A stretch of 64,000 bases of DNA from Competibacter_A sp037045685 (GTDB taxonomy: Bacteria; Pseudomonadota; Gammaproteobacteria; Competibacterales; Competibacteraceae). The notes below the pieces were generated by a model that worked only from the letters and a program-made list of their open reading frames with translations, was not told the origin of the DNA and ran no database searches. The stretch lies in NCBI GenBank assembly GCA_037045685.1, contig JBAOII010000033.1, positions 62,001 through 126,000 on the forward strand. The letters are read 5' to 3'. Position 1 is the stretch's first letter. Every line of letters begins with the position of its first letter. This document shows, piece by piece, positions 1 through 8,682 of the stretch. A program made the position numbers and the translations under genes.

Positions 1-287
1 AGTTGCAGCACGTCATCGAGCGAGCGGTGATCGTGAGCCGGGGCGCGACGCTGGAGTTCGGCGACTGGCTGCGGGAACCGACCGCCGAAACCGGTGCCGG
101 CAAGGCGTCGGTCACGACCCTGGAGGAGATGGAGCGCGAGCACATTCTCAAGACGCTGGAGATCGCCGGCTGGCGGGTCAGTGGCGAAAACGGCGCCGCG
201 CGCTTGCTGGGGTTGAAAGCGACCACGCTGGAGGCGCGGATGAAGAAGCTCGGCATCGAGCGGAAGCGCGGCGGTTCGGAAGGTTGA
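1..287 (+). CDS. Sigma-54-dependent transcriptional activator, C-terminal end (partial)
   Basis: The reading frame is open from the window edge, so only the last ~95 residues of an enhancer-binding protein are present. The start reads (E)LQHVIERAVI, the end of the AAA+ domain that in this family follows a W-PGN-REL motif. A linker and a Fis-type helix-turn-helix follow (GAARLLGLKATTLEARMKKLGI, residues ~65-86). This C-terminal type resembles FhlA/VasH-like activators. Such proteins bind upstream dyads and drive sigma-54 promoters. Two sigma-54 promoters with shared dyads lie nearby (2172-2331 and 7772-7931), so this protein is the obvious candidate regulator; that link is inference. The AAA+ core and sensor domain lie outside the window. 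Confidence 0.85.
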   Translation, partial: LQHVIERAVIVSRGATLEFGDWLREPTAETGAGKASVTTLEEMEREHILKTLEIAGWRVSGENGAARLLGLKATTLEARMKKLGIERKRGGSEG

Positions 288-376
288 AAGCGGGACTTTG
301 GGTTACCCGCTTCGCGTTGCGCGATAAGCGACCGCGAAAGCGGCTCCGAGAGCGAGATCGATCAAACTGGCGGCCA

Positions 377-424
377 GAAAAAAACCGGGCCGGAGCGCAT
401 GGTCGCTCTACGAACGGCCCGGTA
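377..424 (-). terminator. Rho-independent terminator downstream of the putative effector gene
   Basis: Read on the minus strand, a 9-bp perfect stem (ACCGGGCCG / CGGCCCGGT, 384-392 and 415-423) encloses a loop with an inner GAGCG/CGCTC pairing and is followed by a run of seven T. It lies about 230 bp past the stop of the leftward gene ending at 657. The strand of the T-run assigns it to that transcript. The stretch between 433 and 630 has an unconvincing 65-codon frame and nothing else I can support. Confidence 0.7.
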
Positions 425-656
425 AGCGGGGACTACGCATGGCGTAGCCTGATGGGTTGACCGGTCAACGGTCGGGAGTTGCGGTGCGCTTGCTCGCCCT
501 GGAACCGGCCCCGCCGAGGGTGCAGATGGAGAAACGCGGCATTGGGCAGAAGCGCGATGGTCCCAAGTGATCGCTTCATAGCGTCTACAGCATCTGATCG
601 AAGGTACCCGGAACCACCTGTCAAACTCAACTCAGAGCGGGTGAAGCGTTAAGACT

Positions 657-2012
657 TCACCAGGGCCGGCCAGCCACAAAGCCGTGGTAGTTCTGAAGGA
701 AATCGCTCAGGGCTAGCGGGACGTTTGGATCTTGAGGAACGGTTCGCTTTCCGTCGCCCCATGTGTAGATCTTGAGGCTTACGCTTTTATCATTGGCAAT
801 TTGTACTTTGTCGGTCAAGACCACCCAATGCCGGTCGCCAATGCCGGAATCCTTGGATTGGGTCGCCTTGTACAGCATGCCCGCATCGATAAAGAGGAGC
901 GTTAAATAGCCAGCTGCGTACAAGCGGCTTGCCTCCCGGAGGTTATTTTCGCCCTTGTCGCGAATCAAATTGGTTTCCTGGCGCACATCGCTGTAGCCGG
1001 CAAGTTCGAGCCAATCGGAAATCTTGCCCGGCTCCGTCGCGGCCGTAAGATCATCGCTCGGGCTCCAGTAAGCTGTGTAGTAGTTCTCTGACGAGCGGAG
1101 GCTCCCCAGAGTCATCCAGTCGGCCTGATCGATTTTGCCACTGACGTCGACGGCCTTCATGTATGGATGAGGTTCGATCCGTTTCCCGCCTAGAACCGCC
1201 TTGCCCAACTCAAAAAGCTCGATCGCGAACTGTGCGTATTCAACAGGCTGATCTTTGGCAAGTCCGAAAAAGACCGCCGCCGGTCCGCAAAGGCTGGTAT
1301 CATTCTGATTGATGGCACCGGGGTTCGCGATGCGCATGAGAAGGCTGGCACCGACCTGGTAGCGGTCGAGATAGCGCCAATGGGAGTTATTTTCACCCTC
1401 CATGAACTTGCAGACGACCTCGGCGGCTCTCTTCTGGGCGTCGCTTCGGAGTTCGAGAGGTTTTCCCTGATCGGCCCCGAAGTCGAGCGTAGTTGCTAGA
1501 CTATTGAGGAGTCTAGCCGAGCGGATCTCGAGGGTCACCGACCTTTGTGCGACCGCGCGGAGGTCGTCGATCTCCTCCTGGGTAATGTACCCGTCGCTGA
1601 GGGTGCTTCTGACGATGTTGATCGCGTCGGCGTGACTAAGCTTTGTGTCCGCTACCCCTACTTTGAGGGCTTGCCTCACCGACTGGGTGGTCAGCACATC
1701 CCACTTGTTTGGCTTACGCGCTGGCGGCGGTCGGTTGGCGAGCGCTTCGAGCTTGGCTAGAACCGCGCCCCCAGGATCGACGAACCCCTTCGCCTTTCCG
1801 GGAAAGTGTTTCTTCTCAAATGCCAGGATCGCTTGATAGAGCGCTTTGCTGGCGTAACCCGCCACTATGCGCCCGCCCAAGCTTCCGGCAGTTCCTCCAT
1901 CTGTCGCCGGAATCCGGTTCAGCAGATCGATGACGGTCTGCTGGTCCGACTTCCAGTTCTGGCACTGACGGCCATCGCTTGCGTGCCGTCCGACGCGTCC
2001 CTTTAGTGGCAT
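657..2012 (-). CDS. Putative peptidoglycan-binding-like / papain-like cysteine peptidase protein (T6SS effector candidate)
   Basis: A 451-residue soluble protein without a signal peptide. The ATG at 2012 has GGAGG five bases upstream, better than the TTG four codons earlier. Residues ~15-90 (DQQTVIDLLNRI, then LYQAILAFEKKHFP and GFVDPGGAVLAKLEAL) look like a peptidoglycan-binding-like module. The C-terminal half contains SLCGPAA (Cys242) and GDRHWVVLTD (His395), the order and spacing of a papain-like Cys/His active site. Transcription appears to start from the sigma-54 promoter at 2172-2187, which shares its layout with that of hcp. That link and the domain pair suggest a secreted cell-wall or protein-cleaving effector. 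No immunity gene is evident next to it. The family is not identified with certainty. Confidence 0.6.
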   Translation of the reverse strand: MPLKGRVGRHASDGRQCQNWKSDQQTVIDLLNRIPATDGGTAGSLGGRIVAGYASKALYQAILAFEKKHFPGKAKGFVDPGGAVLAKLEALANRPPPARKPNKWDVLTTQSVRQALKVGVADTKLSHADAINIVRSTLSDGYITQEEIDDLRAVAQRSVTLEIRSARLLNSLATTLDFGADQGKPLELRSDAQKRAAEVVCKFMEGENNSHWRYLDRYQVGASLLMRIANPGAINQNDTSLCGPAAVFFGLAKDQPVEYAQFAIELFELGKAVLGGKRIEPHPYMKAVDVSGKIDQADWMTLGSLRSSENYYTAYWSPSDDLTAATEPGKISDWLELAGYSDVRQETNLIRDKGENNLREASRLYAAGYLTLLFIDAGMLYKATQSKDSGIGDRHWVVLTDKVQIANDKSVSLKIYTWGDGKRTVPQDPNVPLALSDFLQNYHGFVAGRPW

Positions 2013-2171
2013 GAGTTCCTCCAAAAATTGGTTGTAGTAATTGCTATCACTTGGCTTGGACTAGGCATAAGATTAAACGGATTAGCAATTAGCATTGCGG
2101 TTCTCCTTCGATTCAATTGATCGCTTATCAGGGATTTGGCATACGTTGACAGGTAATATATTCCTTGCATT

Positions 2172-2187
2172 AGCAAGCGACTTGCCA
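2172..2187 (-). promoter_or_regulatory. rpoN-dependent promoter: Sigma-54 (-24/-12) promoter for the effector gene
   Basis: The minus strand reads TGGCAAGTCGCTTGCT, matching the TGGCAYR-N4-TTGCW consensus with GG and GC at the required spacing. The inferred transcription start is about 145 nt upstream of the ATG at 2012. Two dyads lie 107 bp and further upstream. Confidence 0.85.
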
Positions 2188-2294
2188 AATACGGCAGGAT
2201 ATCTAAAGCAATTAATATGTGATTGATTTTAAATCTTTAATTTGTAAAAAGATCGTTGCTGAAATGAAGCGGAGACGAGAAACACAAGCTGGAA

Positions 2295-2331
2295 TTCCCA
2301 ACATATTGGGAAAAGCCTAATTTGTTGGGAG
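2295..2331 (-). promoter_or_regulatory. Tandem upstream activator dyads of the effector promoter
   Basis: A perfect 18-bp dyad TTCCCAACATATTGGGAA lies at 2295-2312. A degenerate copy at 2314-2331 (AGCCTAA-TTTG-TTGGGAG) starts 19 bp further from the promoter. Exactly 107 bp separate the proximal dyad from the -24 element. The hcp promoter has the same spacings, so these are probably the enhancer sites of a sigma-54 activator. The rest of 2025-2426 is AT-rich and non-coding. Confidence 0.75.
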
Positions 2332-2426
2332 TCTCTCGGATGGACTGAAAAGGGGATTTGCGTATCTGAAGGACGGTAGGCGAGTCACTCAAACCGGCGT
2401 TCGGTTCGAGTTTCCCGAGCTATCGG

Positions 2427-4394
2427 TCAAGGCCGAATCCGGGGATCGCTCAACAGCCGCATGATTTGGTTGACTTGAAAAGACTGGGCCAGAACGCGGA
2501 GTTCCTCCAAGAACGGCCGGTAATCGGCGTCGCACTGCTCCAGCTCATCGGCCTGAGCCAGCAGGTTCTTGATGTCGCCACGCTGAGCCAATTCTCGCAG
2601 CGCGGCGATTTTCGCGGCAGGCGGCAAAAACCATTGCTCTAGCGCGGGAACAGGCATTGCGTCTCGCGTGACCGACTGCGCCGCTTGACGGGCCACGAAC
2701 GCTTCCACGTCCGGCGTTTCGAGCTTGGAAAGATCGAGGAGATGGTTGATGAGCCGAGACAAGCGTTCGCCGGACTGCTGGACCGTTTCGAGGCCGGCGC
2801 GCTGTTTGGCGGTCAATCCGGGGTCGCGCAACAAATTCTGCGCGTAGCCTAGAATGCTGTTGAGCGGGGTGCGCAACTCGTGGCTCATGTTGGCCATGAA
2901 CGCACTCTTGGCCCGGTTGGCGAGTTCCACTTCCACCTTGGCCGCTTGCAGCGCGTCTTGAACCCGCTGGCGCACCGCCATTTCCAGCCGCAGCTCCCGG
3001 TTGGCGGTCTCCAGCTCTTCGGTCCGCTCCTCGACCCGGCGTTCGAGGTCGGCGTTGAGGTTCTGGATGGTGCGCAAATATGCGCGATTGTCCCGAAAGG
3101 TGGTCGTGACCACGTCGAACCAGGGTTGCCATGGCGCGGGAACGGCGGGCGGCGCGGACGGCGGGTCGCCGGCCGCTTCATCGCGCAGATAATCGACCAG
3201 CGCCAAGGCCGGCTTGATGAAGCGTCGGCGCAGCAGAACGTGGATGGCAACCAGCGTCAGAGCCAGACCGGCCAGCACGATCAGGGCGGGATAAAGGCGC
3301 GGCAATAGGCGGGCGGTGATCGCGGTGGACGGGATGGCGTGCAAGAGATACCAGGGCGCCGACTTGATGCGCTGCGCGTGAACGTACTGGTCGGCGATGC
3401 GCCGAAACTCGTCGGAGGGTTGCAACAACCGATCGACGGGCACGGATCGCAGCGATTCGGGCAGAACATCCGCCAAGGTTCTGACCCGTTGGTCGGTGGC
3501 GGTGTAAGGGTGATCGGGATCGGCCAGCACTTGGCCGGTTTCGTTGACGATCCAGACCGGACCCCAACGTTCGGTGAAGGCTTGCAACAGCTCGGTGAGA
3601 AAACCCAGCAGCACGTCGGTGCCCACCATGCCCACGTAGCGGCCTTCCCGGTACACCGGTGCGCCGTGCGAGACCATCAAGCCGGCGCCAGCGGTATCCA
3701 GGTAGGCTTCCGTCCAATAGCTGCGCCCGTCCGGATTGCGTTCCGGGGTCGCCAGCCGGTACACGTCAAACCCGAACCAGTACGCGAGCACGCTCTCCAT
3801 CGTGGCGGCGTTCGCGGATTTGACGTTCACGGTGTTGTCTTGCCAGGGAAAGGCCGTGACGAAGTCTTCGTTCCCGGAAAAGTAATAGCTCCAGCGAAAG
3901 AAAGGGGTGGCCGCATGGGCCGAGCGCTGGAGAGGGAACAGGGAAAACGCCATGTCCAGTTCGACCCAGCGCTCGTCGTTTCCCTGCAAAAGTTCGATCC
4001 GGCCCATGATGGTGCCGGTCAACTCCTTGAAAGGGGTCTGTTGCGCCGGATTCAGGCTGAGGCTCGCGATGACGCCGCCCTCCACTTCGATCTGGCTCGG
4101 CACCAGCCAGGATCGCCACTCGCTGGGGTGGCGCTCGGAAGCGGTGGCGAGATAATCCTCGGCTTGGCGCCGCATGGCGCCGACGTGCAAGTTGGCGATT
4201 TTGACGAAGGCGTTCAACATCACGCGCTGCTCGGTGGCGATGTTGTAAAGTCGGCCGAGTTCGGTTTCCCGCTGCTTGAAGAATTGTTGCGCGGCCAGCG
4301 CGGCGATGATGAGGGTCAGAGGCACCGCGCTCCAGGCGATCAGCCGGTTGTAATGTCGCGCCAGGCGCTTTCGTCGAGCCGTGGCTTCGTTCAT
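2427..4394 (-). CDS. Cache/HAMP/HisKA membrane protein lacking the kinase ATPase domain
   Basis: 655 residues. A TM helix (~18-40), a large periplasmic Cache-like sensor (~45-360) and a second TM (~365-385) precede a HAMP-like and coiled-coil stretch (~430-490). A HisKA dimerisation domain follows with the phospho-acceptor histidine in MSHELRTPLNSILGY (~503). After HisKA there is no N, G1 or G2 box: the HATPase_c domain is absent. The protein ends in a ~60-residue helical module (LRELAQRGDIKNLLAQADELE). The same module closes the upstream kinase. The start ATG overlaps that gene's stop as ATGA, so the two are translationally coupled. It could be a phospho-acceptor or decoy partner of that kinase; this is inference. 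Confidence 0.8.
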   Translation of the reverse strand: MNEATARRKRLARHYNRLIAWSAVPLTLIIAALAAQQFFKQRETELGRLYNIATEQRVMLNAFVKIANLHVGAMRRQAEDYLATASERHPSEWRSWLVPSQIEVEGGVIASLSLNPAQQTPFKELTGTIMGRIELLQGNDERWVELDMAFSLFPLQRSAHAATPFFRWSYYFSGNEDFVTAFPWQDNTVNVKSANAATMESVLAYWFGFDVYRLATPERNPDGRSYWTEAYLDTAGAGLMVSHGAPVYREGRYVGMVGTDVLLGFLTELLQAFTERWGPVWIVNETGQVLADPDHPYTATDQRVRTLADVLPESLRSVPVDRLLQPSDEFRRIADQYVHAQRIKSAPWYLLHAIPSTAITARLLPRLYPALIVLAGLALTLVAIHVLLRRRFIKPALALVDYLRDEAAGDPPSAPPAVPAPWQPWFDVVTTTFRDNRAYLRTIQNLNADLERRVEERTEELETANRELRLEMAVRQRVQDALQAAKVEVELANRAKSAFMANMSHELRTPLNSILGYAQNLLRDPGLTAKQRAGLETVQQSGERLSRLINHLLDLSKLETPDVEAFVARQAAQSVTRDAMPVPALEQWFLPPAAKIAALRELAQRGDIKNLLAQADELEQCDADYRPFLEELRVLAQSFQVNQIMRLLSDPRIRP

Positions 4395-7300
4395 GGCGGC
4401 GAACTCGCGCCGGCCAGCAGCTCGTTGATCTTCTTGATCTGGAAACGCTCGGCCAGCCCGCGCAACTGCGCCGCGAAGGGCCGATAGCTATAGTCGGACT
4501 GCTCCAACCGCTCGATCCGCGCCAGCAGGTTCCGCAGATCGCCGCGCTGGGCCAAATCTCGCAAGATCGCCAGTTCGGCGCCGGGCGGAACGACGATTCC
4601 CCCGTCCAGCGTCTCGCCAAATGCCGGCGAACCGGCGTCGCTGGCGTAGACCAGCTCCAAGCCCAATCGATCTCGCAGCAGCTCCAGCAGTTCCTCTTGC
4701 CGGAACGGCTTGGGCAGGAAAGCATCCGCGCCGGCAGCCAGATATTGCTCGCGGTGATGGCCGTAGGCGCTGGCCGATACGGCGATCACGATCACGTCGC
4801 GCAACGCCTCGGACTGGCGCAGCCGGCGGGTGGCTTCCAGACCGTCCAACACCGGCATCCGCATGTCCATCAGCACCGCGTGCGGCCGGAACCGGGCCGC
4901 CACGTCCAGCGCCTCCTGGCCGTTGCCGGCTTCGGCGATCTCGAAACCGAGCGGGGCCAGCATGTCCACCAAAACGGCGCGATTCTCGCGCTTGTCGTCG
5001 GCGATCAATAACCGGCGACTCGACCCGCGATAGCCGATGACCGGCGCGGTCGGCGCGGTCGGCGCCCGTTCCGGCGCATCGGTCGCCGGCAAGGGCAGCG
5101 CGAACCAGAACCGGCTGCCCCGGCCGAAGGCGCTTTCGACGCGGAGTTCGCCGCCCAGCAGTTCGACCAGCCGGCGGCTGATGACCAAGCCCAGGCCGGC
5201 ACCTTCCGTGGCTTGATCGGGGTCGTCCATCCGCCGGAACGGCTGAAACAATTGGCCCAGATCCTCTTCCCGGATGCCGCGGCCGGTATCCGCCACGGCG
5301 AAACGAATCCGCTCGCCGTCCCGGTCGATGGCGAACCCCACCTCGCCGGCGTCGGTGAACTTGATGGCGTTGCCGATCAGGTTGAACAGAATTTGCCGCA
5401 GCTTGCGTTCGTCGCCCTGGACGCGAATCGGCAGGCGAGGGTCGACGTCCATCCGGAAGCGCAGGTTTTTCTGTTTGGCCCGGACCGCGAAGGCGTCGGC
5501 GATGCTTTGCAGAAAATCCATCAGATCGAACGGCTGAACGTGGGTTTCCAGCTTGTCCGATTCGATCTTGGCCAAATCCAGAATATCGTTGATCAGGCCG
5601 AGCAGATGATCGCCGGATTGCTGGATGACGGCGATCCCGTCGCGGGCTTTGTCCGGCAACGCGGCATCGCGCAACAGAATTTGGGCGTAACCCAGGATGG
5701 CGTTCAGGGGCGTGCGCAGCTCGTGGCTGATGTCGGCGAGAAACTGGCTCTTGGCCCGATTGGCTTTGTCCGCTTCTTCCTTGGCTTCGTGCAGCGCCTC
5801 CTCGACCCGCTTGCGGTCGCTGATGTCTTTCATGGCGCCGAGCATCCGCTGGGGCCGGCCGGCGGGGTCGGTCAAAAAAACCCCTTCATCCTCCATGCAC
5901 ATGTAGCGGCCATCCGCCCGCCGGAACCAGTACTCGGCCTGATATTTGCCCGATTCCGCCCGCGCTTGTCGCAGGGTTCGCAGGGTTTGCTCGCGATCTC
6001 CCGGATGAATCCGCTCTTCCCAAGCCCGGATACCGCCCCGCGTGAAGTCCTCCGGGCTGTAGCCGGTGACTTGGGCGATGGGGCCGGCCCAATCGATCCG
6101 ACCGCTGGCGAGGTCGTAGTCGTACACCAGATGGCCGGCCTGTTCCGCCAGCACCCGATAGCGGGTTTCGCTGGCCTGCAACGCCTGATAGACCTGGATG
6201 CGGCCGGTGGTTTCGTGCTGGAGGTCCCGGTCGCGCTGGCGGATTTCCTCGGCGACCGCCTGCGCGGTGGCGGCGAAGGCGACCGCCAGCTTGCCGATCT
6301 CGTCCCGGCGGGCGGGGTCCAGCGGAAACAGCATCGGCCCTTTGCCGATCTGCCGCACCGCCACCAGCAGTTGGCGGAGCGGGGCGGCGATCTGCCGCTG
6401 CAACAGCAAGGCCAGCGCGCCCAGCACCAAGGCCAGCGAGGCGAAGCCGGTCCACAGCACCCATTGCGCGGCTTTGAACGCTTCCGCCCGGATCGAGCCG
6501 CCCGGCAAGGTGGCGGCCAAGAACCAGTTCGGCCCTTGCAGCCGGCGGATGGCGTAGTGCAGATCGACCTGCGAGTCGTAACCGTGGCGCGGCAGATCGG
6601 TCGCTTGCGTGGCCAGCGCCAGCAGAGCGCGCAAGCGCGCATCACCGGTTTGCGCGATGAAGAAATTGCCCCGGTATTCGGCGATCCTGCTTTGGTAGGT
6701 CCGATCCGCGATCAGGCGACCATCGTCGCGAAAAACGGAATGCGCGGCGCCCGGGATGTCGGGGTGCAGGGTGTCGGCGTCCAGATCGCCGAGCAAGGTG
6801 TCGCTGGCGACGGTGGCGACATGGGCGCCCTCGAAATCGATGGGAGTCACCGCCGGCACCAGTAGTTGCGGGTAGGCGGGGGTATATTCCGGTCCGGCCC
6901 AGACCGTTTCCCGGCGGGGATTGCGGGCCGGAGTCGCGATCGAGACCGCTTCCAGCTCACGCAAGGGCCAATCCGGCGGCATATCGGCGGCCCACTCCAC
7001 ATGACCGGAGCGCGCCGGATCGTCGAAACCCATGTTGGCGGCTTCGGTGGCGTCGAGAAAATACAGGTTGATGAACCGGGTCGTGACCAGCTTGGCGTAC
7101 TTTTCCGACAGATCGAAATACAGTATCCAGCGGCGCTTGAATTCCGGGCCGGGCCGCACCTCCCGGTGAATCCAGCCGGTCGAGTAGCGGACCACGTCGG
7201 CGTATTCGGGCCGATTGCGGATGGCGCCGTCGGGGTAGCGCATCATCAGCTTGTCGAAGCGCTGTTCGGCATCGGGGGAGGATTCCCGGTAGCGGCGGAG

Positions 7301-7534
7301 AAAATCCTGCTTGATGACCTCGTGGAACTCTCGCGCCAGCGCGAAGCGCGTCTCCTGCGACCTCGCGCGCTGGGCCGCGCTGTCGCGCAACTGGCGGATC
7401 GAGCGCTGCTCGATTTCGAGAAAGATCGCGCGATAGCTGGCACCGCCGACCGCGGCGATGATCAGGGCGGCGCCGAGCCCGAACGCGAGCAGCGCTTTGC
7501 CCGCCAGGCTTTGCCGATAGGATTTGATACGCAT
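4391..7534 (-). CDS. Hybrid sensor histidine kinase (Cache-HAMP-PAS-HisKA-HATPase-REC)
   Basis: About 1047 residues from ATG 7534; the frame also runs to a TTG at 7603, but the ATG directly precedes a basic stretch and TM1. Order: TM1 (~9-31), Cache-like sensor, TM2 (~355-380), HAMP, PAS (~456-570), HisKA with SHELRTP (His ~601), HATPase_c with N box NLIGNAIKF and G boxes DTGRGI and GAGLGL (~698-810), receiver with MDMRMPVLDG (phospho-Asp ~888), and a C-terminal helical module also found in the next gene. It autophosphorylates and passes phosphate to its own receiver at the inner membrane. The pair forms an operon through the ATGA overlap. No output regulator is adjacent. Confidence 0.9.
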   Translation of the reverse strand: MRIKSYRQSLAGKALLAFGLGAALIIAAVGGASYRAIFLEIEQRSIRQLRDSAAQRARSQETRFALAREFHEVIKQDFLRRYRESSPDAEQRFDKLMMRYPDGAIRNRPEYADVVRYSTGWIHREVRPGPEFKRRWILYFDLSEKYAKLVTTRFINLYFLDATEAANMGFDDPARSGHVEWAADMPPDWPLRELEAVSIATPARNPRRETVWAGPEYTPAYPQLLVPAVTPIDFEGAHVATVASDTLLGDLDADTLHPDIPGAAHSVFRDDGRLIADRTYQSRIAEYRGNFFIAQTGDARLRALLALATQATDLPRHGYDSQVDLHYAIRRLQGPNWFLAATLPGGSIRAEAFKAAQWVLWTGFASLALVLGALALLLQRQIAAPLRQLLVAVRQIGKGPMLFPLDPARRDEIGKLAVAFAATAQAVAEEIRQRDRDLQHETTGRIQVYQALQASETRYRVLAEQAGHLVYDYDLASGRIDWAGPIAQVTGYSPEDFTRGGIRAWEERIHPGDREQTLRTLRQARAESGKYQAEYWFRRADGRYMCMEDEGVFLTDPAGRPQRMLGAMKDISDRKRVEEALHEAKEEADKANRAKSQFLADISHELRTPLNAILGYAQILLRDAALPDKARDGIAVIQQSGDHLLGLINDILDLAKIESDKLETHVQPFDLMDFLQSIADAFAVRAKQKNLRFRMDVDPRLPIRVQGDERKLRQILFNLIGNAIKFTDAGEVGFAIDRDGERIRFAVADTGRGIREEDLGQLFQPFRRMDDPDQATEGAGLGLVISRRLVELLGGELRVESAFGRGSRFWFALPLPATDAPERAPTAPTAPVIGYRGSSRRLLIADDKRENRAVLVDMLAPLGFEIAEAGNGQEALDVAARFRPHAVLMDMRMPVLDGLEATRRLRQSEALRDVIVIAVSASAYGHHREQYLAAGADAFLPKPFRQEELLELLRDRLGLELVYASDAGSPAFGETLDGGIVVPPGAELAILRDLAQRGDLRNLLARIERLEQSDYSYRPFAAQLRGLAERFQIKKINELLAGASSPP

Positions 7535-7771
7535 GGCGATAAGGTCGGGCCAACGCGGTTGGAGCCCTCGCGGTTGTCGGTTTGTTGCTAGGGGTCGGGA
7601 CAACTATAGCCGATCCGATGGCGATTCGCCGCCGCCGACTTCCGCATCCGGTTTATCGGTCGATCACCAATAGCGCCCTCTCCATCTCGCTCGAACCAGA
7701 TTTTCTCCCAAATCGCGGTCCACTTGTTGGCCGGAGGCCGTATTTGCCTTAGATTCAATCTAATTCAATCG

Positions 7772-7808
7772 ATCCCAAAATACTGGGTTATTCCCAATAT
7801 TTTGGGAA
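7772..7808 (+). promoter_or_regulatory. Tandem upstream activator dyads of the hcp promoter
   Basis: The proximal dyad TTCCCAATATTTTGGGAA (7791-7808) is a perfect inverted repeat around TATT. The distal copy (7772-7789, ATCCCAA-AATA-CTGGGTT) starts 19 bp upstream. The proximal dyad lies exactly 107 bp from the -24 element at 7916. Box length, inter-box distance and promoter distance all equal those at 2172-2331. Confidence 0.8.
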
Positions 7809-7915
7809 TGCCGGCTTTCACCATCCCCGATCAATTCGGGTTTTGAAATAAATACTTCTCTATAAACATATATAAAACAAATTGTTGTAATTTATATTGG
7901 CCGTCTTGTCGAATT

Positions 7916-7931
7916 TGGCAAAACGTTTGCT
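7916..7931 (+). promoter_or_regulatory. rpoN-dependent promoter: Sigma-54 (-24/-12) promoter of hcp
   Basis: TGGCAAAACGTTTGCT matches the sigma-54 consensus with the invariant GG and GC at correct spacing. The predicted start is about 95 nt before the hcp ATG. hcp genes under sigma-54 control through a VasH-type activator are known from Vibrio cholerae. Confidence 0.85.
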
Positions 7932-8037
7932 CATATCAAAATGAATGAATTGCGATAGCGGTTCTAGCGAATTACCAGCAGCAATTCATCAACAATGATT
8001 GGGTAAACTTCTAAATCGACTTTACGAGGATACGAAG

Positions 8038-8532
8038 ATGGCTGATGCTTATTTGCAAATCGGCAAGAAAGGCGAAGTGAACGGCGAGTGCAAAGACGCC
8101 GAATTCGCGAACTGGATCGAAGTGTTGAGCTGGTCCTGGGGCGCGCGCCAACTGGGCACGGCCAGTCATGGGATCGGTCTGGGCGCCAGCAAGGTGAGCC
8201 TGAACGACTTCAGCTTCACCATGCATTTCTGCGCCGCGTCACCCCAACTGCTGTTGTCCTGCTGCACCGGCCACCACTACCCGGAAGCGATTCTGGTGAT
8301 GCGCAAGCCCACCGGCAAGGACGGCGGGCAGAAGAAGTTCCTGGAGTTCACCTTCAAGGACGTGCTGGTCAGCAGCTACCAGACCGGCGGCGCCGGCGAG
8401 GATCTCCCGGTCGAGAGCCTGTCGCTGAACTTCACCTCCGTCCAGCAGGAATACTTCACCCAAGACGAGAAGGGCGTGCTGAAGTCCGCCGGCAAGTCTG
8501 GCTGGGATGTCAAGACCAACCAGAAGATGTGA
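8038..8532 (+). CDS. hcp: Hcp1 family type VI secretion system tube protein
   Basis: 164 residues, normal for Hcp. It begins MADAYLQIGKKGEVNGE, has the family signatures VLSWSWGARQ and FTMHFCAASPQLLLSCCTG, and ends in the usual beta-strand-rich part (VESLSLNFTSVQQEYF). Hcp hexamers stack into the inner tube of the T6SS and can carry effectors. The ATG at 8038 follows ACGAGGA; the frame extends 13 codons further upstream without support. It stands alone with its own sigma-54 promoter and no other T6SS structural genes in the window, so it is probably an orphan hcp island. An effector candidate with the same control region lies 6 kb upstream on the opposite strand. Confidence 0.95.
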   Translation: MADAYLQIGKKGEVNGECKDAEFANWIEVLSWSWGARQLGTASHGIGLGASKVSLNDFSFTMHFCAASPQLLLSCCTGHHYPEAILVMRKPTGKDGGQKKFLEFTFKDVLVSSYQTGGAGEDLPVESLSLNFTSVQQEYFTQDEKGVLKSAGKSGWDVKTNQKM

Positions 8533-8592
8533 TCGGCGGCGGCGCGGGCCAGCCGGGGCGATGTCGCGCCCGAAGAGCACGGTGTGGGCGTT

Positions 8593-8631
8593 CCGCTCCA
8601 GCGCGCTCGCCGAGCCCGCGCGTTGGAGCGG
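8593..8631. terminator. GC-rich inverted repeat between hcp and the PQ-loop gene
   Basis: CCGCTCCAGCGCG is mirrored by CGCGCGTTGGAGCGG around a short loop. It lies 60 bp past the hcp stop. No T-run follows, so it may be a weak terminator or a transcript-stabilising hairpin. Confidence 0.4.
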
Positions 8632-8682
8632 CTGACCCGCTTCAATCCGCTTCGGTGGGTTCCAGACAAGGAGATCGAGACG

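Noticed and set aside
433..630. 65-codon leftward frame downstream of the putative effector, a possible immunity gene
   Set aside because: No Shine-Dalgarno, no signal peptide or TM, very basic and unlike any known protein; it lies between the effector stop and its terminator and reads like non-coding DNA.
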